Positions 25,385-32,121 of a stretch of DNA of 38,576 bases are shown here, piece by piece; within the stretch, counting starts at the first letter, position 1; each line of letters starts with the position of its first letter. The notes under the pieces were generated by a model, which searched no databases, was not told where the DNA came from, and saw only the letters and a program-made list of their open reading frames with translations. The position numbers and the translations under genes were made by a program. This DNA is from JABFXX01 sp964419605 (lineage in GTDB: Bacteria > Myxococcota_A > Polyangia > Haliangiales > Haliangiaceae): assembly GCA_964419605.1 (NCBI GenBank), contig CAYQQM010000038.1, positions 1 to 38,576 of the forward strand. Reading direction: 5' to 3'.

Positions 25385-26404
25385 TTAACTTTCGGTCAGC
25401 GGAGCTATCGGTTCAAATCCCCCCGCTTTTTGAAAGCTCATCCTGTGCATGAAATTTCTAATCGTGTCGACCGGGTCAACTGCCTGCAAATTGAATTGGT
25501 TTAGGATTCTTCGGAAAAACATCGCCGAAAAAATGGTGTCAGTCACCTGATGCCCAGCGGGAGAATTCGAATGGGTGCGCGCCACGTTTACGATCATGCG
25601 CTCAACGGGAATGACGTTGAACACATCCCGCGCAATGCGCAGCGCAGCCGAACAGACATGCTTCTGTAAGATCTCGGAGTGTCGGGCAGCGGGCATTGCC
25701 TTAGTAAGCAGCTTGCCGGTGATACTCAATTCGAGTTCTTCAGTGGGAACTGTCTCGTCATTGGTAAGCGCGTAGTCGATGACGACGATGTTTGGATCGG
25801 CGCTGGCGACAGACGCCTTTGAGCCGAAATCGCCAAACTCGCCCAGTACGTCTACATAGTCCAACGCCTCGCGGTAACCCGCCGGATCTTTGGCGAGTAC
25901 CAGCTTGGCGATCCGTCGCTCGATGTCCCACGTCGTTACTACTTCTCTGTACCGGTTTAGGAGTTCGGTGTTCTCCCTCGCATCGGCTAACCGCGCACTT
26001 TCAACCGCCTGGGTGAGCTCGGACACTTGCTTGGGACCGCGGCCGAAGATGCGTGCGAACAAGCCTGGCTTGTACCCATCGAGCTGCTGCTGAGCGGCTC
26101 TCTCGGTTTCCGTGGCTAGTGCGGGGGGCGGCGGCTGCTGGGAGCTCGCGATGTCCTGCCAATCCCATTCGTCGATGCAGTCCTTGTGCAGTTCGACGAT
26201 GGCGCGTAGATATTGCTCGAACCGCTGCACGTCGTCGGCCGCTCGCTCCGCGGCGTGAAGTTTTGCCTTGCGGCGTTCGAAACGCGCCTTTTCGCGTTCG
26301 TACTGGCGCTTGGCGATCTCACTCGTCCGACTGCGCCTTCTGGTTGCAAGCTCAGCGCGTCTTGCGCCTGCTTCCATCGATCGAACTAAACTGCGCCACG
26401 CCAT
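25385..26404 (-). CDS. Uncharacterised coiled-coil protein of a widespread family
   Basis: 339 residues, cytosolic. Residues 1-75 form a highly charged coiled coil (rich in Arg/Lys/Glu/Ala) with the opening MAWRSLVRSMEAGARR. Then come a conserved-looking EQYLRAIVELHKDCIDEWDW segment, a Pro-rich linker, a second helical region, and a C-terminal alpha/beta domain containing IVVIDYALTNDETVPTEELE and HKDC/HVCSAALRIARDVFNV-type helices. From memory, similar proteins with this order occur as solitary genes in varied bacteria, without assigned function. The C-terminal domain has acidic residues on strands but no clear D-ExK motif, so nuclease identity is not claimed. Confidence 0.65.
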   Translation of the reverse strand: MAWRSLVRSMEAGARRAELATRRRSRTSEIAKRQYEREKARFERRKAKLHAAERAADDVQRFEQYLRAIVELHKDCIDEWDWQDIASSQQPPPPALATETERAAQQQLDGYKPGLFARIFGRGPKQVSELTQAVESARLADARENTELLNRYREVVTTWDIERRIAKLVLAKDPAGYREALDYVDVLGEFGDFGSKASVASADPNIVVIDYALTNDETVPTEELELSITGKLLTKAMPAARHSEILQKHVCSAALRIARDVFNVIPVERMIVNVARTHSNSPAGHQVTDTIFSAMFFRRILNQFNLQAVDPVDTIRNFMHRMSFQKAGGFEPIAPLTES

Positions 26405-26591
26405 GGCAGAAATCCGCTATATCCCAGGGTAGTTGTTTTGCCCCACGGCATCGAGATGGCGCAGGGGGAATTTCCAATTGGTGCCATAAGCGCTACATTG
26501 CGATTGACTTTTGTCGGGAAGCTCTCCCCGGGGACTCGATTCTCGGCCCCGGTTTCCTCGAGGCTCTGTGACAGATGCTATCACTTCGATT

Positions 26592-27239
26592 TTATTCTGG
26601 AAAATGTGCTTCTCGGCGGTCGAGCGGCTCGTGCGCGTCGATCGCAGCGAGGGCGCGAATGGCCCGGTTGCGCCAGACGTCGTCGGCGCGGTACATCGTG
26701 AGAAATCGCTGTAGCTGGATGCGGGCAGCGTCGTCGCGTCCGAGGGCAAACTCCGCCATGCCGGCGTGAAACACAGCCATATAGTTATCGGGCCAAAATT
26801 CGGCGACGAGCTCCATAATCGGCCCAGCGGACTGGTCATCGCCGCTATCGGCGATGGGATGGGCAACCTGGAACACCGCGGAGATCGCGCGGCCGCGGTC
26901 GGCCTCGGGCATCGAGCGCAAAATCGTTCGCGCTCGGTCGACCTTTCCGGCTACTGCCAAACACGTGACCCGTTCGTCGTCGGCCATGGTGCGAATTTTT
27001 TGTTCGGCATCGAGCGGAGTGCAGTGCGCTGCGCCGAGCTGCGGGGCAGCCGTCGCTGGTGATGAGCGCTGCGCTGCGAGTTGATACAGTAGCGTCGCAA
27101 TGCCCATGGCAATCGCTACGAGCAAGGCAACAACGAGACCGATGCGGACGCGCGGCCGCGGTTTATCGACTTCGGGGCGTAACGCAGCTTCGGCACCATC
27201 CACGGCATGCGCAGCAACGTCCTGGCTTTGATCTCCCAT
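26592..27239 (-). CDS. Single-pass membrane protein with TPR-like C-terminus
   Basis: 215 residues from ATG 27239; the frame opens upstream to 27314 but lacks good start context. An acidic cytosolic N-terminus (~30 residues) precedes one membrane helix (RIGLVVALLVAIAMGIATLL), then a periplasmic domain of paired helices (VTCLAVAGKVDRARTILRSM, MAVFHAGMAEFALGRDDAAR, IQLQRFLTMYRADDVWRNRA) resembling TPR units. A periplasmic scaffold role is inferred. It is divergent from the peptide/radical SAM genes. Confidence 0.65.
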   Translation of the reverse strand: MGDQSQDVAAHAVDGAEAALRPEVDKPRPRVRIGLVVALLVAIAMGIATLLYQLAAQRSSPATAAPQLGAAHCTPLDAEQKIRTMADDERVTCLAVAGKVDRARTILRSMPEADRGRAISAVFQVAHPIADSGDDQSAGPIMELVAEFWPDNYMAVFHAGMAEFALGRDDAARIQLQRFLTMYRADDVWRNRAIRALAAIDAHEPLDRREAHFPE

Positions 27240-27352
27240 GAAATCAGAATGCCACGACCGACGTGCGCTCGACCGGAGAATTTGGATTTGTGGCCGTAGG
27301 TCCCAGACCGACATCCTGCGTCGAAGTAGGGGTTGAGTGCTACAGTATCGCC

Positions 27353-27553
27353 ATGCTGCGGCGCCGCGGGCGGATTTTGGCCGTCAAGTGGGGGATGAAC
27401 CCGAACTCGTCGAGCCTCGGCGTCGATGTGACGTTTTTGCTGTTCGGTGCGGTCGCCCTGGCAATCGCTACGCCCGTACTCGGCGCGGTCTTGCGCTGGC
27501 GTTCGAACAAACCGGCGATCGTCGAGGAGCGCGAGGGTTCGAAGGGTGTTTGA
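27353..27553 (+). CDS. 66-residue membrane peptide coupled to a radical SAM gene
   Basis: ATG 27353; 66 residues with a basic start (MLRRRGRILAVKWG), a distinctive NPNSSSLGVDV segment (residues 16-26), one hydrophobic helix (~27-47) and a charged tail. The frame opens earlier at 27263, but the added residues are unremarkable. Its stop (TGA 27551-27553) overlaps the GTG start of the radical SAM gene at 27546, so the two are translationally coupled. The conserved-looking NPNSSSLG stretch beside a SPASM-type maturase raises the possibility that it is a substrate, but a membrane partner is just as possible. Confidence 0.65.
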   Translation: MLRRRGRILAVKWGMNPNSSSLGVDVTFLLFGAVALAIATPVLGAVLRWRSNKPAIVEEREGSKGV

Positions 27554-28844
27554 GCTCGCGCGCGCAGTCGTGTCGCGACTTCGCGCGGCGCGACCGATGC
27601 GGCGAGCTCGGCTCGAGCGGTTCGGCGCCATTGTTCAGCTGGCGTGGCCCCGCGCTCTCGTCTTTGTCGACCGGGAGATGGCTCGGCGGGTTGTTCGCGT
27701 GCCGAGAGATCCAGCCATGTGGGGCGGTCCGGAGCCAGCGGTAGGCGACCAGGTTCTGTCAGCCCCACTGGAGGCCCACTTGCAGCTGACGAATCGCTGT
27801 GGTGCGGGTTGCTCGGGGTGCTACACCGGCGCGTCGCCCCAGGGCGCGCCGCGCGAGTGGGGCTTGGTCGAATGGAAGGGCGCGATCGACGAGCTTGCGC
27901 GCATGGGCGTGTTTCACCTAGCGCTAGGCGGCGGCGAAAGCGCATCGCTGCCATGGCTGGGCGATCTAGCGGCCTACGCGCGGATGCGCGGGTTAGTGCC
28001 GAATCTCACCACATCGGGACTCGAAGGTCTCGATGCGCTTCTCACCATCGCCGAACGGTTTGGCCAAATCAACGTTTCGATCGACGGCTTGGGCTCTACC
28101 TACGCAGCCGTTCGAGGTTTCGACGGTTTTGCCCGCGCCGATGCGGCGGTTCGTTCGCTGCGAGCTGCGAAGCGCGAAGTCGGCATCAACGTGGTGGTAA
28201 CCCGTCACAACTTTGACGAGCTCGATACGTTGTTCGCGTATGCGGCTGAGCGTCGGTTGTCGGAAGTTGAACTACTGCGGTTTAAGCCGTCGGGGCGCGG
28301 CGCTCGGGCCTACGGCGATATGCGCTGTACGGACGTGCAGCATCGCGCGTTTTTGCCAACCATCCTGGCGGCGGCCAAAGCGCATCGCGTTCGCGTCAAA
28401 GTCGATTGCTCGTATACACCGATGCTCGCGTGTCACAACCCTGACCGAGAGCTGCTAACTCAGCTGGCGGTGTACGGCTGTACCGGCGGGGACTTTTTGA
28501 TCGGGGCCAAGCCCGACGGTCGAGTGACCGCGTGCAGCTTTGCGGCGCCGCCACCGGCCGTTGAGTCCGGAGAACCTGGGACGAGCCATCTGCGTGGGGG
28601 GAGGCCGTTGGTTACCGAGCTATCGGCGTATTGGCGCGCTAACGATGCATTTGGCGCGTTTCGGACGTGGCGCAGCGCAACCGAACCGTGTGCATCGTGC
28701 GACTACCACGCGCTATGTCGCGGCGGCTGCAAAGTGGTTAGCGCGCACGTTGCCGGCGATATTGGGGCGCCGGATCCGGAATGCCCCAAAGTCATCGACG
28801 CCGGTTCTCTCCGTCAGCCGCATCGTCATCTGCCCGTGTTATAG
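27546..28844 (+). CDS. Radical SAM/SPASM-domain protein
   Basis: 432 residues from GTG 27546, preceded by GAAGGG and overlapping the small upstream gene. The cluster motif C85-x3-C89-x2-C92 (CGAGCSGCY) binds the SAM-cleaving [4Fe-4S]. A radical SAM barrel follows (LALGGGESASLPWLGDLAAY, INVSIDGLGSTYAAVRG), then a SPASM-like C-terminus with cysteines in CTGGDF, TACSFA, CASCDYHALCRGGC and a final ECPK, enough for auxiliary clusters. SPASM enzymes typically modify peptides or proteins. No recognition element (PqqD-like) is seen, and no protease or exporter gene is adjacent. The next gene, a PEP-synthase regulator, begins 31 bases on and may be co-transcribed. Confidence 0.9.
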   Translation: MFELARAVVSRLRAARPMRRARLERFGAIVQLAWPRALVFVDREMARRVVRVPRDPAMWGGPEPAVGDQVLSAPLEAHLQLTNRCGAGCSGCYTGASPQGAPREWGLVEWKGAIDELARMGVFHLALGGGESASLPWLGDLAAYARMRGLVPNLTTSGLEGLDALLTIAERFGQINVSIDGLGSTYAAVRGFDGFARADAAVRSLRAAKREVGINVVVTRHNFDELDTLFAYAAERRLSEVELLRFKPSGRGARAYGDMRCTDVQHRAFLPTILAAAKAHRVRVKVDCSYTPMLACHNPDRELLTQLAVYGCTGGDFLIGAKPDGRVTACSFAAPPPAVESGEPGTSHLRGGRPLVTELSAYWRANDAFGAFRTWRSATEPCASCDYHALCRGGCKVVSAHVAGDIGAPDPECPKVIDAGSLRQPHRHLPVL

Positions 28845-28875
28845 AGCGTCGCGAGACCTGAAAGGCGACGATGTT

Positions 28876-29697
28876 ATGAAGACGGTGATGATCATCAGCG
28901 ATGCGACCGGGGAGACCGCCGAGCGCATGGTTCGTGCTGCCACATTGCAATTCAGCGAGCCGGTGCAGATCCGCCTGTTTTCACGCGTTCGCCTCGAGAG
29001 TGAGCTCGAGCAGATCCTCGAACAGGCGGCGGAACTCCGCGCGCTGGTCGTGTTCACCGTCGTCAATCAAGAGGAACGCGACCTCATCGCAAAGCTGGTC
29101 GAAAAATTCAATGTCGATACCGTCGACCTCATGAGCGCGCTGATCTCGAAACTCGCACTCTATCTGCAGGCGCCACCCGCCGGCGTGCCGGGACTGCTTC
29201 ACATGATTACCGACGACTACTTTCGCCGCATTGAAGCGGTTGAATTTGCGGTAAAAAACGACGATGGCGCCGAGCCGCGCAACTTGCCCAAAGCCGACCT
29301 GGTGTTGGTCGGCATCTCGCGCACCTCAAAAACGCCGCTATCGACGTATTTGGCGCAGCGCGGCCTTAAGGTTGCTAACGTACCCCTCGTGTTGGGCGTG
29401 GACCCTCCGGAAGAACTGTCGCGGGTCGATGACCACAAAGTCTTTGGCCTCATTGTGCAGCCCGACATGCTGATGCGGATTCGCCAGGCGAGGTTGTCGC
29501 ACCTCGGCATGCCGCAGGATTCCAGCTACGGTCAGCGCGCGCACATCGATAGCGAAATCGCTTACTGCCGCGAGATCTTCCGCAAGCATGCGAACTGGCC
29601 GGTCATCGACGTCACCAATCGGGCGATCGAGGAAACCGCTGCGGACATTCTGCGGATCTATCAGGACAAGAACCGAACGCCTACGCGGCCCGGGTAG
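28876..29697 (+). CDS. ppsR: Phosphoenolpyruvate synthase regulatory protein (kinase/phosphorylase, DUF299)
   Basis: 273 residues from ATG 28876. It opens with MKTVMIISDATGETAERMVR, the family signature, and has the P-loop GISRTSKTPLS (146-156), VANVPLVLGVDPP and the late QPDMLMRIRQARL. The family uses ADP-dependent phosphorylation and Pi-dependent dephosphorylation of a Thr to switch off and on PEP synthase or pyruvate phosphate dikinase. All core motifs are intact. The target enzyme is not in the window. Confidence 0.95.
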   Translation: MKTVMIISDATGETAERMVRAATLQFSEPVQIRLFSRVRLESELEQILEQAAELRALVVFTVVNQEERDLIAKLVEKFNVDTVDLMSALISKLALYLQAPPAGVPGLLHMITDDYFRRIEAVEFAVKNDDGAEPRNLPKADLVLVGISRTSKTPLSTYLAQRGLKVANVPLVLGVDPPEELSRVDDHKVFGLIVQPDMLMRIRQARLSHLGMPQDSSYGQRAHIDSEIAYCREIFRKHANWPVIDVTNRAIEETAADILRIYQDKNRTPTRPG

Positions 29698-30014
29698 ATC
29701 CTATATTGCTAAAATTACTAGAAAAATCAGGAGAATCGCGGGAAATCTCGCTACGGATGCCCACCGCGCCGCGCTAGCCATCGAGCATCAGTGCGAACTG
29801 CATCGAACGACCGTGATTTCGGGCGATTCTCCGGGTTGCGGTGGCGCAACCCAATCGAAGCACAGCGCCCCGAAGGAAGTCCCCTTAGGGGCCGCCCATA
29901 GTTCAGAACCATCTGGGCCCTGCTCCATTACTCGCCACAAGTCTGCTCATTTCTGATGTTATGGCGACTAATATTGACATATAGATTGCCATATGGTCGT
30001 CTAAACATCGGTTT
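29698..30014. other. Intergenic region with hairpin, palindrome and AT-rich upstream segment
   Basis: No gene is seen. It contains a perfect hairpin GGGTTGCG-GTGG-CGCAACCC (29833-29852), palindromic element copy 4 (29865-29897), and an AT-rich stretch at 29955-30010 with TTGACA at 29974 that is a plausible -35 box, although no well-spaced -10 follows. It probably terminates ppsR and starts the ATPase gene. Confidence 0.45.
29865..29897 (+). repeat. GC palindromic element, family 1, copy 4 (non-coding)
   Basis: GCGCCCCGAAGGAAGTCCCC followed by TTAGGGG. It is nearly identical to copies 1 and 3 but lies outside genes, so it shows the family is mobile or dispersed rather than a protein motif. 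Confidence 0.65.
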
Positions 30015-31445
30015 ATGGCGAGCATTCAGCGATCGCTTAGCGGCAGGACTCCCGAGCGGAAGGTCCTCTCCCGCCTAACCCACTCTGGCAAGTCGGAGTT
30101 CGTTGCGATCTACGGGAGGCGGCGCATCGGCAAGACATTCCTTGTGCGGCGCTTTTATCAGGATCAGCAGGTGCAGTACTTCGAGATGGCAGGGCGTTTT
30201 GACGGTACTGTCGATGATCACCTGCAGATTTTTGCCGAGTCGATGTCTGCGTGCTTCTACGCAGGAGCGCAGTTGGCTGCTCCAAAAGATTGGCACGAGG
30301 CCTTTCGCATTCTCGGTTCTGCCATTGCGACCCGCAAACAGGTCCATCAGAAAGTAGTTCTTTTTTTTGATGAGTTGCCTTGGATTGCAACTCATCGTTC
30401 AGGATGCCTTGAAGAACTCGAACATTTTTGGAATGCGTGGTGTTCGCGACGCGACGACATTATCCTCATTGTATGTGGTTCTGCAGCATCCTGGATGCTT
30501 CGCCGAATTATCGACAGCAGGGGCGGCCTGCATAATAGGCTTACCCAGACGATCCGCTTGTTGCCGCTGTCGCTGGCCGAAACCCGAGAGTACTTTGAGG
30601 ACCGAAGAATTTCGCTTCACGCGAGTGATTTGATCGAACTCTACATGGTGTTTGGGGGCGTGCCCCATTACTTAGACCAGGTGGAGAACGGGCGATCGGT
30701 TGCTCAGGTGGTCGATGCCGTATGTTTGGGAAAGGACGGCGCTCTCGCGCAGGAGTTCGACCGCTTGTTCGTCTCATTGTTTGGCGCCGATCCAAGTTAC
30801 ACCGCCGTTGTCCGCGCGCTGTCGAGGAAACGCCGCGGGTTGACCCGTGCCGAGTTACTGAAATCAGCCGGCCTGGCGTCGGGTGGCGGCGTATCCACCA
30901 TTTTAGAAAATCTCGAACAAGCTGGATTTGTCACCTCCACCGTGCCTTTTGGGCGGCAAAAGCGGGATTGCTTCTTTCGCCTTACGGATGAATTTTCGCT
31001 GTTTCACCTAAAGTGGATGGCGAAGGATCGACCCAAGAGTTGGCAACACGTGCGCAAGACTCCTCGATGGCAGGCTTGGTCAGGTTTGGCTTTTGAAGAC
31101 GTTTGTTTGAGGCATAGTGCGGCCATCGAGCGTGCGCTTGGGATCTGGGGAATCCAAACCAGGGTATCGGCTTGGCTACATAAAGATGCTCAAATTGACA
31201 TGCTGATTGACCGTGCCGACAACTTTGTATCCTTGATCGAAATCAAGTTTGCTGATGGTCCCTTCACGGTTTCCCGCAAAGTTGCGGAGCAACTGCAGAA
31301 CAAGATCGCCGTGTTTCGCGAACAGACGAAACTAAAGAAAGGAATTCAGCTCGTGATGCTGACTTCGTACGGCGTCACCCAAAATCAGTTTGCGAATGCG
31401 GTTGTGGATGCCGAGGTTACGATGGCCGATCTGTTCGCTGCCTAA
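30015..31445 (+). CDS. AAA-type ATPase with DUF234-like C-terminal nuclease domain
   Basis: 476 residues. An N-terminal ATPase of the archaeal-type/DUF234-linked family has Walker A GRRRIGKT (34-41), Walker B VVLFFDELPW (Asp119, Glu120) and the family segments VFGGVPHYLDQ and LSLAETREYF. A winged-helix region (KRRGLTRAELLKSAG) follows. The C-terminal DUF234-like domain contains a PD-(D/E)xK-like arrangement, Asp395 in QIDMLIDR and Glu409-Ile-Lys411 in LIEIKFADG, typical of nucleases. Its biological role is unsettled; mobile or defence-like functions have been suggested for such families only by context. The upstream region is AT-rich compared with the surroundings. Confidence 0.85.
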   Translation: MASIQRSLSGRTPERKVLSRLTHSGKSEFVAIYGRRRIGKTFLVRRFYQDQQVQYFEMAGRFDGTVDDHLQIFAESMSACFYAGAQLAAPKDWHEAFRILGSAIATRKQVHQKVVLFFDELPWIATHRSGCLEELEHFWNAWCSRRDDIILIVCGSAASWMLRRIIDSRGGLHNRLTQTIRLLPLSLAETREYFEDRRISLHASDLIELYMVFGGVPHYLDQVENGRSVAQVVDAVCLGKDGALAQEFDRLFVSLFGADPSYTAVVRALSRKRRGLTRAELLKSAGLASGGGVSTILENLEQAGFVTSTVPFGRQKRDCFFRLTDEFSLFHLKWMAKDRPKSWQHVRKTPRWQAWSGLAFEDVCLRHSAAIERALGIWGIQTRVSAWLHKDAQIDMLIDRADNFVSLIEIKFADGPFTVSRKVAEQLQNKIAVFREQTKLKKGIQLVMLTSYGVTQNQFANAVVDAEVTMADLFAA

Positions 31446-31449
31446 CCGT

Positions 31450-32034
31450 CTAGCCCGACATCCGGTGGGCCAACTCGCCGATCTCAGAGTAGCGAAAGCA
31501 ACTGACGAGGTGGTCGTTTACGAGCCCAGACGCCTGCATGTGGGCGTACATGATCGTGGAACCTGCGAATTTGAAGCCGCGGCGCTTGAGCTCTGCGGCG
31601 AGGGCATCCGACTGCCTGGACGTTGCGGGAATCTGCTTGGCGTGTTTCCACCGATTCAGCACCGGGGCGCCGTCGACGAAGCCCCAGATAAACTCATTGA
31701 ACGACCCGAATTCGTTCTGGATTTCCAGAAACAGTTTGGCGTTCCTGACCGTGCATTCGACCTTGAGCCGATTGCGCACGATGCCCGGGTCGTCGAGGAT
31801 CTTGGCGATCTTCGCCGGCGAAAACTTCGCTACCTTCGCGGCGTCGAAGTTGGCGAAACATCGGCGATAGCCCTCGCGCTTGTTCAAGATCGTCGACCAC
31901 GACAACCCCGCCTGCGCGCCCTCGAGCACCAGGAATTCGAAGTGTTTGCCGTCGTCGTAGACCGGCACCCCCCATTCCCGATCGTGATATTTCCACATCT
32001 CCGGCTTGGCCGCCCACGAGCAACGTTCGGTCAT
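31450..32034 (-). CDS. tag: DNA-3-methyladenine glycosylase I
   Basis: 194 residues. It begins MTERCSWAAKPEMWKYHDRE, with the Cys/His zinc ligands at the start (Cys5, His17), then EFLVLEGAQAGLSWSTILNK, containing the catalytic-pocket Glu. The second zinc pair lies in YAHMQASGLVNDHLVSCF. These are the hallmarks of Tag, which removes 3-methyladenine from alkylated DNA. Normal length. It is convergent with the ATPase gene, with four bases between stops. Confidence 0.95.
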   Translation of the reverse strand: MTERCSWAAKPEMWKYHDREWGVPVYDDGKHFEFLVLEGAQAGLSWSTILNKREGYRRCFANFDAAKVAKFSPAKIAKILDDPGIVRNRLKVECTVRNAKLFLEIQNEFGSFNEFIWGFVDGAPVLNRWKHAKQIPATSRQSDALAAELKRRGFKFAGSTIMYAHMQASGLVNDHLVSCFRYSEIGELAHRMSG

Positions 32035-32121
32035 TCTGGGGGAACTATACCCACGCCCCGGTTCCGCACATGCTCAATTTGAGATTGACAGGGCCTGCGG
32101 TTTTCGCAAACACTCGCCCGG

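Noticed and set aside
25409..25420. GGTTCAAATCC, like a tRNA T-loop
   Set aside because: It lies in the C-terminal codons of the minus-strand coiled-coil gene and has no acceptor, D or anticodon stems around it.
27820..27865. SPQGAPREWG in the radical SAM protein as another palindrome copy
   Set aside because: It resembles the 4976 peptide in words only; the DNA lacks the GAAGGAAGTCCCC core, and this position after the CxxxCxxC motif normally has similar residues.
29974..30007. Complete sigma-70 promoter before the ATPase gene
   Set aside because: TTGACA is present but no -10 box lies at 16-18 bases, so only a possible -35 is noted.
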